Assembly (NCBI RefSeq): GCF_020386615.1 | Contig: NZ_CP077769.1 | Span: 1,798,001 to 1,862,000 of the forward strand | DNA from: Chitinophaga pendula | Lineage (GTDB): Bacteria > Bacteroidota > Bacteroidia > Chitinophagales > Chitinophagaceae | Direction of reading: 5' to 3' | DNA length: 64,000 nt | Shown: piece by piece, positions 43,584 to 52,936 of the stretch | Numbering within the stretch: position 1 is the stretch's first letter | Layout of the letters: every line of letters begins with the position of its first letter | Notes under the pieces: model-generated | The model's database searches: none | Told to the model about the DNA's origin: nothing | Seen by the model: only the letters and a program-made list of their open reading frames with translations | Program-made: the position numbers and the translations under genes

Positions 43584-45950
43584 ATGATTAATACCATTCT
43601 GGATGTTTCGGCCACTAAGGCCATGTCACTCGACGTAGACGCCGCCGTCTCCTTCGGTCCCTTTCTGCGCCATCTTCAAAATCGCATCGCAGTAGAAAAG
43701 ACCGTCAAAGCAAGTTTCTACCGTACCATCATCGAACAGTTCGAAATGTGTGGGATCACACCCGACACAGATATCCCCATGGATAAACTCGGCGACTACG
43801 GACTGCTCATGGAATACATCTACGCCTGTGTCTCTCCTGCCCTCACCGGAGAAGAAGAGATCGCTTGGGGCCTCGCAGTGCCTTTACAGCCCATCGTATT
43901 CTACGGTACAGAAGCCATGTACAACATGCTCACCCTCCGCTTGGAAGACAAATCCCAGACCTACGTCGTCGAAAAAACACCGGAAGACCACCACCGCGAG
44001 CGCCTCCATTTTATCTATTCGCTCATACTAAAAAGACTTTATAACTTCCAGATACCCGCACAAGCTCAACTGCACCATGCCTGGACACATGCAGAAACCG
44101 GGCTGCTCCGCTATTATAGCGTCTCCATGGATACCGACTACCTCGAAGTCACCGCCAAAGGATCCCTGCCTGAGCTGAACTTCAGCGAACTGCAGGGCCG
44201 CGTCGTCGAAGCCTCCGGCTACGACCTGCTGGAAGAAATACTTCCCCTGCACCTTTTCCGCTTCCGGGGCTTCGCCGTCCTTAATGTCTGCGATGTCACC
44301 GCCGAACAATCCGTCGACAATATCAAAAATGTCCGGCTTACACGTACCCCCGGCAATGAAGAAGAAAGCTATAACAGCGTCATCCGCTCCCTTAAAACAC
44401 TTGTAAAAAACGATCGCATAGAATTCGACCTCTTTCCCTTCGTAAGGGTCAATGGTAAACCGGTATACGGCTACGTAAAAGGCGGCAACGGCATCCTCTT
44501 CTCCGTTTGGGGCGAACAAACACTCACCCCCGAACAATTCAGCGAAGTAGCAGAAGCATATTGCGCCAACCCGAAATCCTTCTTCTCCCCGGATATCAAT
44601 GGCCGTGTGGAAATCAAAATGAAGTATCTCGACGGATTCCGCAACGCTGGCGTACGCTCACTGGCACTATTACCGCTATTCTATAACCATAACCCCGTAG
44701 GCGTACTCTGTATGCATACCTGGAAAGACCAGACCTTCGACGAGAAGATCATTGCCCTACTCGAACCAGCCATCTCACCCATCGGACAACTGCTGCAGAT
44801 CTATATCGACGAATTCAATCTCGAACTGGAAAATATCATCAAAGAACATTTTACCTCCATACAACCTTCCGTACAGTGGAAATTCAATGAAGTAGCCTGG
44901 CACTACCTCCACGCACGGAAAAAACACCGCCCCCTGGTATCCGAACGTATCGACTTCAAAGAAGTATACCCCATCTATGGCGCCGTCGACATCCGCAACT
45001 CCACCGTAGAACGTAACATGGCCATCAAAGCCGACCTGGAAAACCACCTCCAGATACTCAGCGATACCCTGGCCGAGCTACAACCCTACGACCCGTCCTC
45101 CCTCATGCAGGAAATGAGGTTCAACTGCAGCAAATGGCAACAGACACTCCAGAAAGCAGAACTGGGCAGCCTGGCCGAAAATACCCTCAACAACTTCCTG
45201 GCGGAAGAAAGCTGCCAATATCTTCACTACGTCCGCGAACAAGACCCCAAAGCAACACCCATAGTCGATAAGTTCCTGGGCATGCTCCAGGCGCCCGATG
45301 GACCCATCCACCATCACCGCCATGCCCTCGAAGTATCCATGCAGCTCATCAACACCACCGTCAATAACTACTTCGAAAACGAAAAAGAACAACTGCAAAG
45401 AGCTTATCCGTGCTACTTCGAAAAGTTCCGCACCGATGGCGTCGAATACGATGCCTACATCGGACAGTCTATCTCACCGGATAAACCTTTCAACCCCCTC
45501 CACCTGAAAAATATCCGCCTCTGGCAACTGTCATCCATGGTGGCCGTCACCCGGCTCACCCATGCACTCATCTCCGAGATGGCCCGCCCGCTCGAAACCA
45601 CACAGCTCATATTCATACACAACCATACCATTGATATCAGCTTCCGCCGCGATGAACGCAAGTTCGACGTAGAAGGCGCCTACAATATCCGCTACCAGAT
45701 GATCAAAAAAAGGATCGATAAAGTACATATCAAAGGCACCACCGAACGCCTTACCCAACCGGGTAAGATCGCACTCATCTACTCCGGCGAACGCGATGTC
45801 GCAGAATACCGCCCGTTCATCGCCTACCTGCAGGAAACAAACGCATTGTCAAATGAACTGGAAGAACTCGAACTCGAAGAACTACAAGGACTCAGCGGCC
45901 TTAAAGCACTCCGCGTCAGCGTCATCTACTCCTCACCTGGTACCTGCTAG
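43584..45950 (+). CDS. GAF-domain protein of unknown function
   Basis: 788 residues with no signal peptide or membrane helix. A GAF-like domain is visible at about 345-410 (FRNAGVRSLALLPLFYNHNPVGVLCMHTW, then FDEKIIALLEPAISPIGQLLQIY). The rest is helical, with an N-terminal region (FLRHLQNRIAVEKTVKASF) and a C-terminal region rich in Glu and Leu. The protein matches a large cytoplasmic GAF family I recall from Chitinophagaceae, but no output domain (kinase, cyclase, HTH) is present. It is a single gene. A startless frame overlaps its 3' end. Confidence 0.75.
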   Translation: MINTILDVSATKAMSLDVDAAVSFGPFLRHLQNRIAVEKTVKASFYRTIIEQFEMCGITPDTDIPMDKLGDYGLLMEYIYACVSPALTGEEEIAWGLAVPLQPIVFYGTEAMYNMLTLRLEDKSQTYVVEKTPEDHHRERLHFIYSLILKRLYNFQIPAQAQLHHAWTHAETGLLRYYSVSMDTDYLEVTAKGSLPELNFSELQGRVVEASGYDLLEEILPLHLFRFRGFAVLNVCDVTAEQSVDNIKNVRLTRTPGNEEESYNSVIRSLKTLVKNDRIEFDLFPFVRVNGKPVYGYVKGGNGILFSVWGEQTLTPEQFSEVAEAYCANPKSFFSPDINGRVEIKMKYLDGFRNAGVRSLALLPLFYNHNPVGVLCMHTWKDQTFDEKIIALLEPAISPIGQLLQIYIDEFNLELENIIKEHFTSIQPSVQWKFNEVAWHYLHARKKHRPLVSERIDFKEVYPIYGAVDIRNSTVERNMAIKADLENHLQILSDTLAELQPYDPSSLMQEMRFNCSKWQQTLQKAELGSLAENTLNNFLAEESCQYLHYVREQDPKATPIVDKFLGMLQAPDGPIHHHRHALEVSMQLINTTVNNYFENEKEQLQRAYPCYFEKFRTDGVEYDAYIGQSISPDKPFNPLHLKNIRLWQLSSMVAVTRLTHALISEMARPLETTQLIFIHNHTIDISFRRDERKFDVEGAYNIRYQMIKKRIDKVHIKGTTERLTQPGKIALIYSGERDVAEYRPFIAYLQETNALSNELEELELEELQGLSGLKALRVSVIYSSPGTC

Positions 45951-46060
45951 CAGCAGGCAGCACTTCCCTCTTTGCCCAGACAGGTTGCAAAAAATGCAAG
46001 AGCGGTAACCAATCCGTACAACATACCCTCGATCTCCTGCGACAGGCAAAAACCAAATAA
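45905..46060 (+). pseudogene. Startless secreted-protein-like frame overlapping the end of the GAF gene
   Basis: In the +2 frame relative to the GAF gene, 51 codons run open from a TAA at 45902 to a TAA at 46058. They read RHLLLTWYLLAAGSTSLFAQ, which resembles a signal peptide with AQ cleavage, then TGCKKCKSGNQSVQHT, with a CxxC pair, and LDLLRQAKTK. There is no ATG, GTG or TTG in the frame; only CTG codons could start it. It may be a small cysteine protein with a damaged start, or one reached by frameshift from the GAF gene. Confidence 0.4.
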
Positions 46061-46082
46061 AGACAATTAACCTGGTAATAAA

Positions 46083-46117
46083 TAAAGCCGGTAGTCCCGA
46101 AAGGACTACCGGCTTTA
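46083..46117. terminator. Bidirectional terminator between the GAF and FtsX-type genes
   Basis: A perfect 15-bp stem (46083-46097 with 46103-46117) with a 5-base loop, placed between convergent genes. Confidence 0.85.
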
Positions 46118-46136
46118 TCATTACGGATGACCAGCA

Positions 46137-48530
46137 CTACTCACTTCGTAAAGAACGAACCGGGTTCGTCAACGCTGCCCGCACCGATTGAAAACTCACC
46201 GTCAACAACGCAATCAACACCGTCATCAGACCGGCCAGCACAAACATCCACCATTGTATCTCTATATGATAAGCAAAGTCCTCCAGCCACTGGCTCATCA
46301 TATACCAGGATAGGGGAGTACCCACCACGATAGCAATCAATACCAGCCTCACCATATCTTGGGACAACAATCGCACAATACTGGCTGAAGAAGCTCCCAA
46401 TACCTTCCGGATGCCGATCTCCTTCGTACGCCGCGTCACATTATATGCCGTCAGCCCCAATATACCCAGGCAGGTAATGAACAGCGTGAAAAGAGAAAAT
46501 ACCTTCACGATCTGGCCAAACTGCTGGTCCGACTTATACTGCTGATCAAACAACTCATCCATAAAATGATACTCAAAAGGATACCCGGGATACTGCGCAT
46601 CCCAGACCTGCTTCACCGCTGTAATCGTCTGCTGCACATCCTTCGTATCTACCCGAATCGTATAATAAGCCCCTCCATTATAATACCAGTGTATCATCGG
46701 TAAGATCGACTCTTTCAACGACCGCTGATGGTAGTCATCCACCACCCCGGTAATCACCGTATGATCCAGCTTGCTGATCTGTAAACTTAATTTCTGACCT
46801 ACAGCCGCCTCCGGCGACGCAAAACCGAGTATCTTGGCCGCCTGCCGGCTGATGATTACCTGGTTCTCATAAGGGTATCCCTCCCGGAAATTATCCCCCG
46901 CCGCCATCTTCATTTGCATATTCGGAATGAAATGCGCATCAATCCCATACAGGTAAAACGTTAGCCCTTCATTACTTTTACTGCCATACCTCGATATCCC
47001 GGACATGGTCGCCAGCTCATGCAGGCTCACTCCGGGTAACGAACCGGACATCGCCACCTGCGTTACATGCGGCAACCGCGACAACGACTCCCGCAACGTT
47101 TTGTTCTGCAGATTCACCGTCGAATCTGGCATCCCCGTAATTGCATTTTTAACGACCAACACCTGCGACGGATTCAGGCCCAGGTCCTGCCCACGCATAA
47201 AAGATAATTGACGATACACGATCAGCGATGCTGACAGCACCAGCAAAGCAGCAGCAAACTGCCCCACCACCAGCATACGCCGCAACAGGTTACCCTGCGA
47301 AGTACCGGTACTCGTACGCTGCATCACCGTGATCGCCTTCGTCCCCGACAACGAGATCGCCGGATACAAACCCGACAGCAAACAATTGAACACGAAAATA
47401 GCAGCACAGATACCCCAGAACGTCCGGGAACTGAAGAGCTGCAAAACAATAGGTTTCCCGATCAGCTGAACATAAGCAGGCGTCAGTAACTGCACGATCA
47501 TCAATGCCAGACACATCGCCAATAAGTTCACCAGTATCGTCTCCACCATCAGCTGCCTGATCAGCAACGACCGCGAAGAACCCAGCACCCGCCGCATGCC
47601 GATCTCCTTCACCCGGTTACTGGCTCGGGCAGTGCTCAGGTTCACATAGTTGACAGACCCGATCAGCAACACCAACACCGCGATCATCAGCATAAACCGC
47701 ACACTCTTCGCATCCCCGTTGATCTCCGGCTCGAACGTCTTGTGAGAATATAAATGAATATCCTTGATAGGCTCCGCCGTAAAACGGTTGTTTTGAATAA
47801 ACTCTTTGGAAATAGGTAACAACTTGCGGTTCACCACCGCCAAGTCCGCCCCGGGCGCCAACTGCACATAAGTGAAATTGTTATTACCCTGCCAATTGTC
47901 CATCTTCCATCCCATACTCGATAAGGTAGGGAAAGATACCAGCATATCGAATTTCAGATGCGTATTCGGTGGCACATCCTTGATCACACCCGTCACCGTT
48001 AGCAATAACTGCAGCGCCTTGATCGTCTTACCCTTCGCCGGCGAATCCCCGAACAAACGCCGCGCCAGCGACGCCGTCAGCACCACCTGCATAGGCGCAT
48101 CCAGCGCATGCGCCGATACCCCCTCCACAAATGGGAAATTGAACATGGTAAATACCGTCGGATCAGCAGCATACACCTTATCCACGATATACGATTGATT
48201 ACCATAATTCACCGTAGAGAACTCCTCCATCGTCTGCAAACGCACCGTCTCCATCACCTCCGGTAACCGCTTCTTCATAATTGCCGCCAACGGAAAGTTC
48301 GTCTCACAATCCGTCACCACATACTCCCCGTCCTTGTAACGGTCCATCGTCACCCGGTAAATGTCCTTCGCCTTCGGATGAAAATCCTCATAGCTGTACT
48401 CAAATTGTACGAAATCTATCAGGAAAAGGAAGGCTGCCGTAGCCAATGCCAACCCCAACACATTAATGACAGTATAAAAACTGTCCTTACGGAGATTACG
48501 CCAGGCAATTTTCAGGTAGTTGATCAGCAT
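46137..48530 (-). CDS. ABC transporter permease, MacB/FtsX type
   Basis: The start at 48530 (MLINYLKIAWRNLRKDSFYTVINVLG) is chosen because it matches the usual N-terminus of these Bacteroidetes permeases and gives 797 residues, a normal length. The frame is open 195 bp further, but that leader is cysteine- and arginine-rich and unlikely. The protein has an N-terminal MacB periplasmic core domain and two FtsX permease modules, each with several helices (VLLIGSVNYVNLSTARASNRVKEIGMRRVLGSS and LGILGLTAYNVTRRTKEIGIRKVLGAS mark the duplicated coupling segments). No ATPase gene adjoins it. Confidence 0.88.
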   Translation of the reverse strand: MLINYLKIAWRNLRKDSFYTVINVLGLALATAAFLFLIDFVQFEYSYEDFHPKAKDIYRVTMDRYKDGEYVVTDCETNFPLAAIMKKRLPEVMETVRLQTMEEFSTVNYGNQSYIVDKVYAADPTVFTMFNFPFVEGVSAHALDAPMQVVLTASLARRLFGDSPAKGKTIKALQLLLTVTGVIKDVPPNTHLKFDMLVSFPTLSSMGWKMDNWQGNNNFTYVQLAPGADLAVVNRKLLPISKEFIQNNRFTAEPIKDIHLYSHKTFEPEINGDAKSVRFMLMIAVLVLLIGSVNYVNLSTARASNRVKEIGMRRVLGSSRSLLIRQLMVETILVNLLAMCLALMIVQLLTPAYVQLIGKPIVLQLFSSRTFWGICAAIFVFNCLLSGLYPAISLSGTKAITVMQRTSTGTSQGNLLRRMLVVGQFAAALLVLSASLIVYRQLSFMRGQDLGLNPSQVLVVKNAITGMPDSTVNLQNKTLRESLSRLPHVTQVAMSGSLPGVSLHELATMSGISRYGSKSNEGLTFYLYGIDAHFIPNMQMKMAAGDNFREGYPYENQVIISRQAAKILGFASPEAAVGQKLSLQISKLDHTVITGVVDDYHQRSLKESILPMIHWYYNGGAYYTIRVDTKDVQQTITAVKQVWDAQYPGYPFEYHFMDELFDQQYKSDQQFGQIVKVFSLFTLFITCLGILGLTAYNVTRRTKEIGIRKVLGASSASIVRLLSQDMVRLVLIAIVVGTPLSWYMMSQWLEDFAYHIEIQWWMFVLAGLMTVLIALLTVSFQSVRAALTNPVRSLRSE

Positions 48531-48690
48531 GATGATATTTTGGTTGTAATGCCAGCGGATGCAAGAATGCTGCCATATCCGGATAAGCGCTGCCATAGCA
48601 GTAGAACGGATAAAGCACCTGTCTCGTTTGTTCGCATGCGAACGGCCCGATGTACGAAAACGAACAGTCAGTAAAATAAAAAGAAATATA

Positions 48691-48698
48691 GATATTTG
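48691..48698 (+). promoter_or_regulatory. Near-consensus -7 box (GATATTTG) before the serine hydrolase
   Basis: One mismatch from TAnnTTTG, followed by C, 21 bases before the ATG at 48720. An in-frame TTG start would lie inside this box, which argues for the ATG. Confidence 0.4.
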
Positions 48699-48719
48699 CG
48701 CCTGCTTACACCTTTCCAC

Positions 48720-49775
48720 ATGCACTTCACCGTCATCTTATCTTGCCTGCTTCTCTTATTGCCTGGGTATACCCTCCCGGCACATGCACAAAAAATAACA
48801 CTATCCCGCCAGATAGACCAGCTAATCCAAAGCGATACCCCACATCGCTTCAATGGCATGATCAGCATCTTCCGGAATGGAAAGGAAATATACCATAACA
48901 ACAAAGGCTGGGCCGATCTGGAGAAAAAACAACCGTTCACCGCCAACGCCCAATTTACCATCGCCTCCATCAGCAAACAAATAGCCGCCGTACTCATACT
49001 GCAACAGGTCGCCAACCACCGCATCCAACTGGATAAACCAATAGGCGAATACCTGCCGGACCTGCCGCATAACTGGAAACAGCAGGTTACCATACAACAA
49101 TTGCTCACCCACACGTCCGGCCTCAACAAACAGGGAGACTCCCTCGAAAACAAACCAGGTACCCGCTACGCCTATAGCAACACAGGATACATCCTTCTGG
49201 GGCGCGTACTCGAAAAAGTAACCGGCTCCTCCTATGCTGTACTGACAGCAACACTGTTCCGCCAATGCAAAATGTATCACTCCCTGGCCCCTGCAGATAA
49301 TACAGCACAGATAGATACATCGACTATCGTACAGGGGTATACGGAAAATGAACAACGCCGGCTGGAACCCGCACGTAGATTATGGTTACCCTTTTATGCG
49401 CCGGCAGGTGCCACCGTATCAACCGTGTCAGACCTGCAGCAGTGGCTCCAATGTTTGCATAATGGCAGATTACTGCCGCCCGCCTTATACAAAAACATGA
49501 TTACACCAGCTATTACCTACGAACACCGCTGGGGCACATTGGGATACGGATACGGTCTCATGATCAATCAACAGCAGGATATACCAGAGATTGGTCACAG
49601 CGGATATGTCGAAGGATTTATCGCCACAGCAGTTACCTTCCCTCAGGCCCGCCTCTCCCTGGTCATCCTCGAAAACGTATCCTGGGACCCCGCCGATATG
49701 TCCCGCGTATATCGCCATCATGATAACATCCGCACACTCATCCGCGAAAAAATAAAAACAGATCAGTTTAAATAA
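48720..49775 (+). CDS. Serine hydrolase of the beta-lactamase/penicillin-binding protein class C family
   Basis: The start at 48720 gives a signal peptide (MHFTVILSCLLLLLPGYTLPAHAQ). Class C beta-lactamase-like motifs: SxxK in TIASISKQIAA (S83, K86), the Tyr motif in YAYSNTGYILLG, and the third motif as GHSGYVEGF. Residues LLTHTSGLNKQGD and GATVSTVSDLQQWL are typical of esterase or D-aminopeptidase-like members. It is exported. The substrate is not evident; bacterial cell-wall peptides or esters are possible. It is divergent from the FtsX-type permease. Confidence 0.85.
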   Translation: MHFTVILSCLLLLLPGYTLPAHAQKITLSRQIDQLIQSDTPHRFNGMISIFRNGKEIYHNNKGWADLEKKQPFTANAQFTIASISKQIAAVLILQQVANHRIQLDKPIGEYLPDLPHNWKQQVTIQQLLTHTSGLNKQGDSLENKPGTRYAYSNTGYILLGRVLEKVTGSSYAVLTATLFRQCKMYHSLAPADNTAQIDTSTIVQGYTENEQRRLEPARRLWLPFYAPAGATVSTVSDLQQWLQCLHNGRLLPPALYKNMITPAITYEHRWGTLGYGYGLMINQQQDIPEIGHSGYVEGFIATAVTFPQARLSLVILENVSWDPADMSRVYRHHDNIRTLIREKIKTDQFK

Positions 49776-49948
49776 ACGAGTATTTTTCTTTGATTGTCAA
49801 TACCACTATTATTATTGTAGTAAATGGCTCACAATGCCCTGCAATAGCGAACTTCACCATTGGTAAAAAAAAGTGTATCCGTGTAGGTTTTATACTTATA
49901 TTCGATGTAGTTAACCAATTTATAGAACCCTAAAAACTCCAAAAGAAA

Positions 49949-50350
49949 ATGAAAAAGTTTCTTCAGTTAGCCATGTTCCTAGTCGCCGTACTACTTAGTT
50001 CCACTGCTATGGCACAAACTGGTTTTATCGTTTTTTATGAAGGCAACAATGGATCCCAGAACATTGTTGATACTAAAGATGATTCTCCCGGACAAGACTT
50101 CCGCCCCGCTCAGAACGACGAAGCCCGCTCCGTACAACTCGTAGCGGTTCGCGCTAATTGCACCATCCAGGTATTCGACGATCCAAACGGTTCCTTAAGA
50201 GATGACTTCTGTATCATCACCACCAAACGTTTCATCGGCTCTTACATCGTTAACAGCTTCGAACAATCCTACGAAGATGATAATGTTCGCGTAACATACA
50301 TCCGCAATAACGGATTGGACGGAAAAGTGTCAAGGATTAAGATCCTCTAA
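49949..50350 (+). CDS. Small secreted protein, possibly beta/gamma-crystallin-like
   Basis: 133 residues with a clear signal peptide (AVLLSSTAMAQ). The mature 110 residues are beta-rich: GFIVFYEGNNGSQNIV, then NDEARSVQLVAVRANCTIQVFDDPNG, then VRVTYIRNNGLDGKVSRIKIL. The FIVFYEGN and IQVFDDPNG strands recall beta/gamma-crystallin motifs, and a similar fold is fused to the GH18 enzyme at 21235. Two cysteines (about C74 and C88) could form a disulfide. No family is assigned with confidence. It ends before a terminator. Confidence 0.6.
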   Translation: MKKFLQLAMFLVAVLLSSTAMAQTGFIVFYEGNNGSQNIVDTKDDSPGQDFRPAQNDEARSVQLVAVRANCTIQVFDDPNGSLRDDFCIITTKRFIGSYIVNSFEQSYEDDNVRVTYIRNNGLDGKVSRIKIL

Positions 50351-50377
50351 CACCTGCCTTTATTTCAACTTAGTTCA

Positions 50378-50407
50378 GGGAAAGGGTATCTGGGATCACC
50401 CTTTCCC
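50378..50407 (+). terminator. Terminator after the small secreted protein
   Basis: A 10-bp perfect stem (50378-50387 with 50398-50407) followed by a pyrimidine-rich TTCTCCC tract. Confidence 0.7.
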
Positions 50408-50446
50408 TTCTCCCGTTTATTCACCCTGGAAAACCCCTCGCTTGAT

Positions 50447-51457
50447 ATGAAAACATTCCGTATCATAACTACCCGTTTGTGCCTCACACTCACTATCCTC
50501 CAAACACTCAACGCCTGCCGGCAAGACCTGCACGATGTCACTCCCGCTACACCGCCCAACGCCCGCATCGCTACCGCTGAAAGAGCCGCCTCCTACGCTG
50601 ACCTCGCCCTGCGATGGGCCCCCGTACATTATCAGGACGTCGACGTCACCGGCAGCCACAGCCTCTCCGGCAAATCAGACTATATCACCGCCATCAACTT
50701 CGACAACGACTGGATAGCTACTAACAACTGGGATAATATCGCCAGTAACAACGCCTCCGCCCATGCCTACTACTCCGTAGTAGAAACCAGCACCCACTGG
50801 TTCATCACCTACGCCTTCTTCCACCCCCGCGATTGGACGGACCTGTTCCTCATCCTCGACGAACATGAAAACGATCTCGAAGGATTACTCACCGTAGTAA
50901 AAAAAGATGGCTCTGAATATGGCAGCCTGCAAGGTATCGTTACCGTCGCACATAGCGACTTCTACTCCTTCACACCCGCCGGCAGCCAGCTGCAGAACGG
51001 ACAGGAGACCATCGACGGCACCCTCTCCCTTGAACAATATAACAACGCATTACACCCCGTTACCGCACAGGAAGCAAAAGGACATGGCCTCAAAGCCCAT
51101 CCCTACTATAAGATAAATGGAGAGGGCGTAAGATACCTGCCGTCAGCAACCATCGCAGGTATACCCACGCATCCCGACGATCGTCAGGTCAACTACAAAC
51201 TCGTCGATATCTTCGAAGCCAATGGCCTCTGGGACCAACGCAATAACACGCAATTGTTCAGCAGCCCCGCCGGTGCCTTCAAAAGCAGCTACGGCAGCGG
51301 CAACGCCAACGCCCCCTGGAACTGGAACGATGGCAACGATGGCGATGTCGCCACCGGCGAAATAGCCACCGACCCGGCCAAGCTCGTAAGCATCTACTTC
51401 AGCAACCTGGGTAACTTCGACCGTAACTACACCTCCAACAAATACAAAGGGATCTGA
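50447..51457 (+). CDS. Lipoprotein with Vps62/NLP-like features
   Basis: 336 residues with the lipobox LNAC (Cys24). The mature protein begins with LALRWAPVHYQDVDVTG, continues THWFITYAFFHPRDWTD and has DEHENDLEGLL, which resembles the HEGDWE-type motif of Vps62- and necrosis-inducing (NLP)-like proteins. Further on it has TAQEAKGHGLKAHPYYKING and a Gly/Asn/Asp-rich stretch (GNANAPWNWNDGNDGDV). The family name is a guess from these motifs. NLP proteins bind plant sphingolipids, but this cannot be claimed here. It is a single gene between two terminators. Confidence 0.5.
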   Translation: MKTFRIITTRLCLTLTILQTLNACRQDLHDVTPATPPNARIATAERAASYADLALRWAPVHYQDVDVTGSHSLSGKSDYITAINFDNDWIATNNWDNIASNNASAHAYYSVVETSTHWFITYAFFHPRDWTDLFLILDEHENDLEGLLTVVKKDGSEYGSLQGIVTVAHSDFYSFTPAGSQLQNGQETIDGTLSLEQYNNALHPVTAQEAKGHGLKAHPYYKINGEGVRYLPSATIAGIPTHPDDRQVNYKLVDIFEANGLWDQRNNTQLFSSPAGAFKSSYGSGNANAPWNWNDGNDGDVATGEIATDPAKLVSIYFSNLGNFDRNYTSNKYKGI

Positions 51458-51498
51458 TCCCATATCTACATATCGGCCCTCGACAAAATTCCCTCCCC

Positions 51499-51540
51499 GC
51501 AGGCTTTATGACGTTAGCAGATTAAAGCCTGCGCGCTTTT
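51499..51540 (+). terminator. Terminator after the Vps62/NLP-like lipoprotein
   Basis: A 10-bp perfect stem (51499-51508 with 51523-51532), then GCGCTTTT. Confidence 0.65.
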
Positions 51541-51543
51541 ACA

Positions 51544-51551
51544 TACTTTTG
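51544..51551 (+). promoter_or_regulatory. Bacteroidetes -7 box (TACTTTTG) directly before the helicase
   Basis: An exact TAnnTTTG match that ends six bases before the ATG at 51558. Transcription would begin at or very near the start codon, giving a leaderless or nearly leaderless mRNA. Confidence 0.55.
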
Positions 51552-51557
51552 CAGCAA

Positions 51558-52886
51558 ATGGGAAAGAAAATAGAGGACTTCAGCAAAATATTGGCTGCAT
51601 TGGACATCAAGGCCCTGAACGATATGCAACAGGCCGCCATCATCGCCAATCAACAACATCAGGACGTAGTATTATTATCCGCTACCGGCTCCGGGAAGAC
51701 ATTAGCCTTCCTGCTACCCGTACTCCAACAGATACCTCCCGATACCAAATCCACCGCGGCCATGATCATCGTCCCGTCACGGGAACTGGCGCTACAGATC
51801 GAACAGGTATTCCGCTCCATGAGCACCGGCCTTAAGATCACCTGCTGCTATGGCGGACACTCCCGGGAAACAGAAGAGAACAACCTGGTAGAACCTCCGG
51901 CAATACTCGTCGGCACACCCGGCCGTATCTCCGATCACATACGTCGCGAAAACATTACCACCAACACCATCACCACCCTCGTACTCGACGAATTCGACAA
52001 ATCACTGGAACTGGGCTTCCAGGAAGAAATGTCCTTCATCATATCTTCACTCCCGCATCTCCGCAAAAAGATGCTCACCTCCGCCACCGAAGCCGTACAA
52101 ATACCCGATTTCGTCGGCCTGCAACAACCACATTATCTCAACTTCCTCCCCGCACACCAGGAACAACCGGCACAACTCAGCATCAAGACAGTACTATCCC
52201 CCGATAAGGACAAAGTAGATACCCTCTTCCGCCTGCTGTGCCTGTTAGGTAATCACCCGGCCATCGTCTTCTGCAACCACCGCGAATCAGTAGAACGCAC
52301 CGGCGACCTGCTGTCTAAACTGGGTATCGTAAATACCTGCTATCATGGCGCCCTCGAACAGGAAGACAGAGATACCGCCCTCACCCGATTCAGGAACGGT
52401 TCCACCAACGTACTGGTCACTACAGACCTCGCCGCTCGTGGCCTCGATATACCGGATATCCACTATATCATCCACTATCACCTGCCGGGAACAGAAGAAA
52501 TATTCATCCACCGAAATGGCCGCACCGCCAGGATGCAAGCCTCCGGTACCGCCATCGTCATGCTGTCGCCCGAGGAGAAACTACCGGCTTACATCTCCGC
52601 CGGCGTAGAAGAAATGCAATTACCGGATACGTACCAGCTGCCCGAAAAACCAATGTGGACCACCGTATACGTAAGCGCTGGCAAAAAAAATAAAGTCAAC
52701 AAGATCGATATCGTAGGCTTCTTCTCCCAAAAAGGCCAACTCACAAAAGAAGATATCGGCCTCATAGAAGTCAAAGACTTCCACGCACTGGTCGCTGTGA
52801 AAAAAACAATGGTCAGCCAGCTACTGCAACGCATAAAAGGACTGAAGATCAAAAATCAACGGGTCCGCATAGAAGTAGCCCGATGA
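51558..52886 (+). CDS. DEAD-box RNA helicase with DbpA-type RNA-binding C-terminus
   Basis: The ATG at 51558 is preferred over an in-frame TTG at 51549 that lies inside the -7 box. 442 residues. RecA-like domain 1 has the Q-motif region (LNDMQQAAI), Walker A SATGSGKT, PSRELA, DEFD in place of DEAD (LVLDEFDKSLELGF) and SAT (LTSATEA). Domain 2 has VLVTTDLAARGLDIPDI and HRNGRTARM. The last 70 residues (NKIDIVGFFSQKGQLTKEDIGLIEV) match the DbpA RNA-binding domain, which in DbpA recognises 23S rRNA. A role in ribosome assembly is therefore likely. Confidence 0.88.
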   Translation: MGKKIEDFSKILAALDIKALNDMQQAAIIANQQHQDVVLLSATGSGKTLAFLLPVLQQIPPDTKSTAAMIIVPSRELALQIEQVFRSMSTGLKITCCYGGHSRETEENNLVEPPAILVGTPGRISDHIRRENITTNTITTLVLDEFDKSLELGFQEEMSFIISSLPHLRKKMLTSATEAVQIPDFVGLQQPHYLNFLPAHQEQPAQLSIKTVLSPDKDKVDTLFRLLCLLGNHPAIVFCNHRESVERTGDLLSKLGIVNTCYHGALEQEDRDTALTRFRNGSTNVLVTTDLAARGLDIPDIHYIIHYHLPGTEEIFIHRNGRTARMQASGTAIVMLSPEEKLPAYISAGVEEMQLPDTYQLPEKPMWTTVYVSAGKKNKVNKIDIVGFFSQKGQLTKEDIGLIEVKDFHALVAVKKTMVSQLLQRIKGLKIKNQRVRIEVAR

Positions 52887-52936
52887 ACATTCCCCAAATA
52901 TTTTGCACCGTAGACCGGTTTTCTTAAATTAAAGCA

